This document shows positions 29,752 to 32,744 of a stretch of 32,744 bases of DNA, one piece after another. Source of the DNA: DASQUP01 sp035641235 (GTDB lineage Bacteria; Actinomycetota; CADDZG01; WHSQ01). The position numbers and the translations under genes were made by a program. The notes under the pieces were generated by a model. That model did no database searches. It saw only the letters and a list, made by a program, of their open reading frames with translations, and was not told where the DNA came from. Numbering within the stretch: position 1 is the first letter of the stretch; each line of letters starts with the position of its first letter. The stretch covers positions 1 through 32,744 of the forward strand of contig DASQUP010000225.1 of the NCBI GenBank assembly GCA_035641235.1. Direction: 5' to 3'.

Positions 29752-30954
29752 GTGACTTCCGGCACTCCCACCAATCTGGCAATCCTGGGCTCGACGGGTT
29801 CGATCGGCCGTCAGGCAATCGACGTTGTCCTCGCGCATCCGGACCGCTGGCGGATCGTCGGCCTTGCCGCCGGGAGCGATGGAGCGGCCCTCGCCGAGCA
29901 GGTCGCTCAGACGGGCGCCGACCACAGCGGGCTGGGCGCGGACTACGCGCTCCACCTCGCCACGCTTCCCGAGATTGATCTGGTTCTCAACGCGATCGTG
30001 GGGGCGGCGGGACTAAGGGCCTCCGCCGCGGCGCTGGGGGCCGGCAAGACTCTCGCCCTGGCCAACAAGGAGAGCCTCGTTGCGGGGGGGAGGATCTGCC
30101 TCGACGCGGCCCGGCGCGGCGGCGGATCGATTGTCCCGGTCGATTCGGAGCACGCTGCAATTAGCCAGTGCCTCGAGGCACGCGCCTCCGAGTCGGTCGA
30201 ACGTATCGTCCTGACGGCCTCGGGTGGGCCCTTTCGGACACGACGATTGCTGGACGACGTGAGTCCCGACGAGGCACTCGCTCACCCGACGTGGTCGATG
30301 GGGCCCAAGATCTCCATCGACTCGGCAACACTCATGAACAAGGGACTCGAAGTCATCGAGGCCCACTACCTGTTCGGTCTGGATTACGACCACATCGATG
30401 TCGTCGTCCATCCGCAGAGCCTTGTACACGGCGTGGTTGTCTTCGCCGACGGTTCGATGCTTCTCCAGGCGGCGCCGACGGACATGAGAATCCCGATTCA
30501 GGCGGCGCTCTCACACCCGGACCGGCTCCCGTTCCCCGTGGAGAGAATCGATCTCGAGAAGGTCGCGTCTCTTGCCTTCGAACCCGTCGATCACAATCGC
30601 TTCCCTTGCTTACGCCTGGCCTACGAGGCCGGCCGAAAGGGAGGGTCGTTCCCGGCGGTGTTGAACGCGGCCAACGAGGAGGCCGTCAATGCTTTTCTAC
30701 TGGGGTTCATTTCGTTCCCCAGCATTCCGACAGTCATAGAGAGCGTGCTCGAGGCCCATGCGGGTAACGACACAGACGATCTCGACGTGATGCTCGATAT
30801 CGATGCCTGGGCTCGGTCTCAGGCTCGGCGAATCATGAGACGACATACGAATACACGGCGTCGGCCAACCGGCATCGTCAGAGACGACAACCGCGGTCCA
30901 ATACTCGGACTGCCCGGTGCGCCGGAAGGCGGCAGACATAGGAGCGGCATTTGA
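29752..30954 (+). CDS. dxr: 1-deoxy-D-xylulose 5-phosphate reductoisomerase
   Basis: Converts DXP to 2-C-methylerythritol 4-phosphate, the first committed MEP-pathway step. The motifs are NLAILGSTGSIGRQAIDVV (NADPH loop), ANKESLVAGG, the metal site VDSEHAAISQ, TASGGPFR, HPTWSMGPKISIDSATLMNK and NAANEEAVNAFL. Two oddities stand out. Between GSTGSIG and AIVGAAGL there are about 20 fewer residues than in E. coli Dxr, so the nucleotide-binding domain is shortened. After about residue 360 a basic, Arg-rich tail of about 40 residues is added. The start GTG 29752 lacks a ribosome site but follows GACAAT by 6 nt, consistent with a leaderless mRNA. The stop overlaps the site-2 protease start. Confidence 0.94.
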   Translation: MTSGTPTNLAILGSTGSIGRQAIDVVLAHPDRWRIVGLAAGSDGAALAEQVAQTGADHSGLGADYALHLATLPEIDLVLNAIVGAAGLRASAAALGAGKTLALANKESLVAGGRICLDAARRGGGSIVPVDSEHAAISQCLEARASESVERIVLTASGGPFRTRRLLDDVSPDEALAHPTWSMGPKISIDSATLMNKGLEVIEAHYLFGLDYDHIDVVVHPQSLVHGVVVFADGSMLLQAAPTDMRIPIQAALSHPDRLPFPVERIDLEKVASLAFEPVDHNRFPCLRLAYEAGRKGGSFPAVLNAANEEAVNAFLLGFISFPSIPTVIESVLEAHAGNDTDDLDVMLDIDAWARSQARRIMRRHTNTRRRPTGIVRDDNRGPILGLPGAPEGGRHRSGI

Positions 30955-32135
30955 ATCTCGGCATCCTTCTTTTCATCCTCGCGATCGAGGTGGTGATCGC
31001 GGTCCACGAGGCGGGCCACTTTCTGGTGGCGAAACTCTTTGGGTTCAAGACACCCCAGTACTTCTTGGGTTTCGGTCCGACGTTGTGGTCCACTCGTCGC
31101 GGAGAAACTGAGTACGGATTCAAAGCGCTGCCACTAGGCGGCTTCGTGAAGATCGTCGGTATGAACCCGTACGAGGAGGTCGCTCCGGAGGACCGGCCGC
31201 GTTCGTATACAAACAAGCCGCGCTGGCAGCGTGCTCTCGTCCTGGTCGCCGGTTCCGCAACCCACTGGGTGGTTGCCTTCGTGTTGCTCGTATTCGCCGC
31301 GATGGCGATCGGGTTCCCGACCGGCGAGGCCACCACAGTGATCGAGTCTGTGACCGGCGAGATCGACGGCTCGCCCACAGCGGCGGGCCTCCTGGGCCTG
31401 GAGCCCGAGGACCGCATCGTTGGGATTGTCGGGAGCGGCGCAGACGAATGGAACGAGATCAGCGGCTACATCAAGCAGCATCCCGGTGAGACGGTCACCT
31501 TCCGGGTCGACAGGGATGGAGAAGCCACGGAGAAGGAGGTTGAACTCGGGCAGGCTCTATTCAGTGCCGACGGAGAAGTCGTCGCGTACGCGGGTCCCGG
31601 AGAGGAGTTGCGGTCCCCGGAGGCCGGCGAAACCACGGGTGGGTTCCTCGGCGTGTCACCCGAGCCTGAGTTTGAAACCAAGGCGCTTCCGGGAGCAATC
31701 TCCGACGCGAGTTTCTTCACGTGGGACGTGACGAAGAGATCCGTCCAGGGAATCGGCCAGGTATTCGGGATGGTCTTCGACGGAACTCTGTGGAATGCCC
31801 TGACCGGCTCGGGCGAGCGGGCCGTGGATGAGGGACCTCTCGGAATAGTCAGCGCTGGGCGGATCGCCGGGCAGACGGTTTCGAGCGGTCACTACCTCGA
31901 CTTCATCGGACTCGTGGTTGGCTTCACCATATTCGTGGGATTGATGAACCTTCTGCCGCTCCCACCGCTCGACGGAGGGCACCTGGCGGTGGTCGCCTAC
32001 GAAGCGATCACGGGGAGGAGCGTCGACCTGCGCAAGCTGATCCCAGTGGCCGCGGCAGTGATCTCGTTCTTCGTGCTGCTGTTCCTCGCAGTCCTCTACC
32101 TGGATCTGGCGCGCCCAATCAGCGTTCCCCTCTAG
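30951..32135 (+). CDS. rseP: site-2 membrane metalloprotease (RseP/Rip1, family M50)
   Basis: Intramembrane zinc protease that usually cleaves anti-sigma factors or other membrane regulators. The 394 residues have HEAGH at 19-23 in the first helix, GFGP and the LPLGGFVKIVGM loop, a PDZ domain at about 125-205 (GLEPEDRIVGIVG), and NLLPLPPLDGGH near 336, which supplies the third zinc ligand. At least four transmembrane helices are visible. The start is TTG 30951, with AGGAG 6 nt upstream, in a TTGA overlap with the dxr stop. The dxr-rip1-ispG order is that of mycobacteria. Confidence 0.95.
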   Translation: MNLGILLFILAIEVVIAVHEAGHFLVAKLFGFKTPQYFLGFGPTLWSTRRGETEYGFKALPLGGFVKIVGMNPYEEVAPEDRPRSYTNKPRWQRALVLVAGSATHWVVAFVLLVFAAMAIGFPTGEATTVIESVTGEIDGSPTAAGLLGLEPEDRIVGIVGSGADEWNEISGYIKQHPGETVTFRVDRDGEATEKEVELGQALFSADGEVVAYAGPGEELRSPEAGETTGGFLGVSPEPEFETKALPGAISDASFFTWDVTKRSVQGIGQVFGMVFDGTLWNALTGSGERAVDEGPLGIVSAGRIAGQTVSSGHYLDFIGLVVGFTIFVGLMNLLPLPPLDGGHLAVVAYEAITGRSVDLRKLIPVAAAVISFFVLLFLAVLYLDLARPISVPL

Positions 32136-32153
32136 TGCCTCGACCAGAGGCAC
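32135..32153. terminator. hairpin between the site-2 protease gene and ispG
   Basis: GTGCCTC (32135-32141) and GAGGCAC (32147-32153) form a perfect 7-bp stem with loop GACCA, beginning at the last base of the stop codon. There is no U-tract. It may end the upstream transcript; ispG has its own promoter candidate TAGACT at 32162-32167. Confidence 0.4.
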
Positions 32154-32175
32154 AGCGGCCATAGACTGGTTCGCG

Positions 32176-32744
32176 ATGAAAGAACGACGTAAGACGAGGC
32201 AGGTCAAGGTCGGGTCGGTGGCCGTCGGAGGGGACGCGCCGATCTCGATCCAGTCAATGACGACGACCAAAACCGACGACGTCAATGCGACGCTGATCCA
32301 GGTCCACGAACTCGCCACCCAGGGAGCCGACATCGTGCGCGTTGCGGTTCCTCATGAGGGTGATGCGCAGGCGCTCGCCCTCATCGTGCAGGAGGGCGGA
32401 GTTCCGATCATCGCCGACATCCACTTCTCCGTGCGGTTGGCGATGCTGGCGCTGGAGGCCGGGGTTCACGGTCTCCGCGTGAACCCGGGCAACATGCGAA
32501 ATCCGAAACACGTGAAGGAGGTCGCGGACGGCGCGCGCGACCGCGGCATCCCCATTCGAATCGGAGTGAACGCCGGATCCCTCGACAAAAAACTCGTTGC
32601 CAAATATGGACGGCCCACCGCGGAGGCGTTGGTCGAGAGTGCTCTGTACGAAATCGGCCTTCTGGAGGAACACGGTTTCAATGACATAAAGGTGTCGGTG
32701 AAACACCAGAACGTGCCCGAGATGATCTCCGCGTACCGGATGCT
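32176..32744 (+). CDS. ispG: 4-hydroxy-3-methylbut-2-enyl diphosphate synthase, N-terminal part
   Basis: Penultimate-type step of the MEP pathway, making HMBPP with an iron-sulfur cluster. The 189 residues present cover the TIM-barrel start: VGSVAVGGDAPISIQSMTTT, GADIVRVAVPHEGDA, PIIADIHFSVRLAMLALEAG, LRVNPGNM and IPIRIGVNAGSLD, all typical of IspG. The frame is open to the right edge, so the cluster-binding C-terminal domain lies outside. The start ATG 32176 has no Shine-Dalgarno sequence but has TAGACT 8 nt upstream. With dxr, this places two MEP enzymes around the site-2 protease. Confidence 0.95.
   Translation, partial: MKERRKTRQVKVGSVAVGGDAPISIQSMTTTKTDDVNATLIQVHELATQGADIVRVAVPHEGDAQALALIVQEGGVPIIADIHFSVRLAMLALEAGVHGLRVNPGNMRNPKHVKEVADGARDRGIPIRIGVNAGSLDKKLVAKYGRPTAEALVESALYEIGLLEEHGFNDIKVSVKHQNVPEMISAYRM

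Noticed and set aside
1..32744. CRISPR arrays, insertion sequences or prophage.
   Set aside because: No regularly spaced direct repeats, transposase motifs or phage structural genes were seen. The only recombinase is the chromosomal Xer type.

Overview
The window is GC-rich bacterial chromosome, most likely from an uncultured member of the Actinomycetota. The main reasons are a DUF2469 gene, which is essentially confined to that phylum, a SerC of the mycobacterial type, and a gene order matching Mycobacterium and Streptomyces: rplS, lepB, rnhB, DUF2469, yraN, comM, dprA, xerC, a WhiG-type sigma gene, rpsB, tsf, pyrH, frr, cdsA, dxr, site-2 protease, ispG. The class or genus cannot be told from the sequence alone.

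Layout. Positions 1-3.5 kb hold the end of an endonuclease/exonuclease/phosphatase gene, overlapped at its 3' end by a membrane-bound PAS-PAS-GGDEF-EAL gene on the minus strand, then a DUF1992 gene. From 3.5 to 8.8 kb lies amino-acid metabolism: an aspartate-type aminotransferase on minus, divergent from serC-serA-ilvE on plus, so serine synthesis is followed by branched-chain transamination. The divergent gap carries a striking nested inverted repeat of about 150 nt. From 8.8 to 11.3 kb are an M23 peptidase with coiled coils (minus) and a secreted protein with a basic linker and two four-cysteine repeats (plus). At 11.4-13.1 kb, gltX is followed by tRNA-Gln(CTG) and tRNA-Glu(CTC), the two tRNAs a non-discriminating GluRS would charge.

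From 13.1 kb the conserved information-processing cluster runs on plus. It contains two tandem signal peptidases I, the second with an N-terminal IF2_N domain, which is an unusual fusion. Between yraN and comM (16.66-21.3 kb) the cluster is interrupted by an accessory module: a methyltransferase and a TPR-LuxR regulator on minus, then an 83-residue orphan protein and a LacI-family regulator on plus. A broken NIPSNAP-like fragment sits exactly at the yraN junction. The cluster resumes at comM and runs to a truncated ispG at the right edge, joining natural-transformation/recombination genes, translation genes, UMP kinase, phospholipid synthesis and the MEP isoprenoid pathway.

Expression signals. 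Many genes without a Shine-Dalgarno sequence have a TANNNT hexamer, often TAGNNT, ending 6-8 nt before the start codon (serA, gltX, rnhB, yraN, luxR-type, lacI-type, ispG). This points to widespread leaderless mRNAs. Other genes (ilvE, tsf, frr, rpsB, comM, methyltransferase, 83-residue protein) have good Shine-Dalgarno sequences. There are no insertion sequences, prophage genes or CRISPR arrays.
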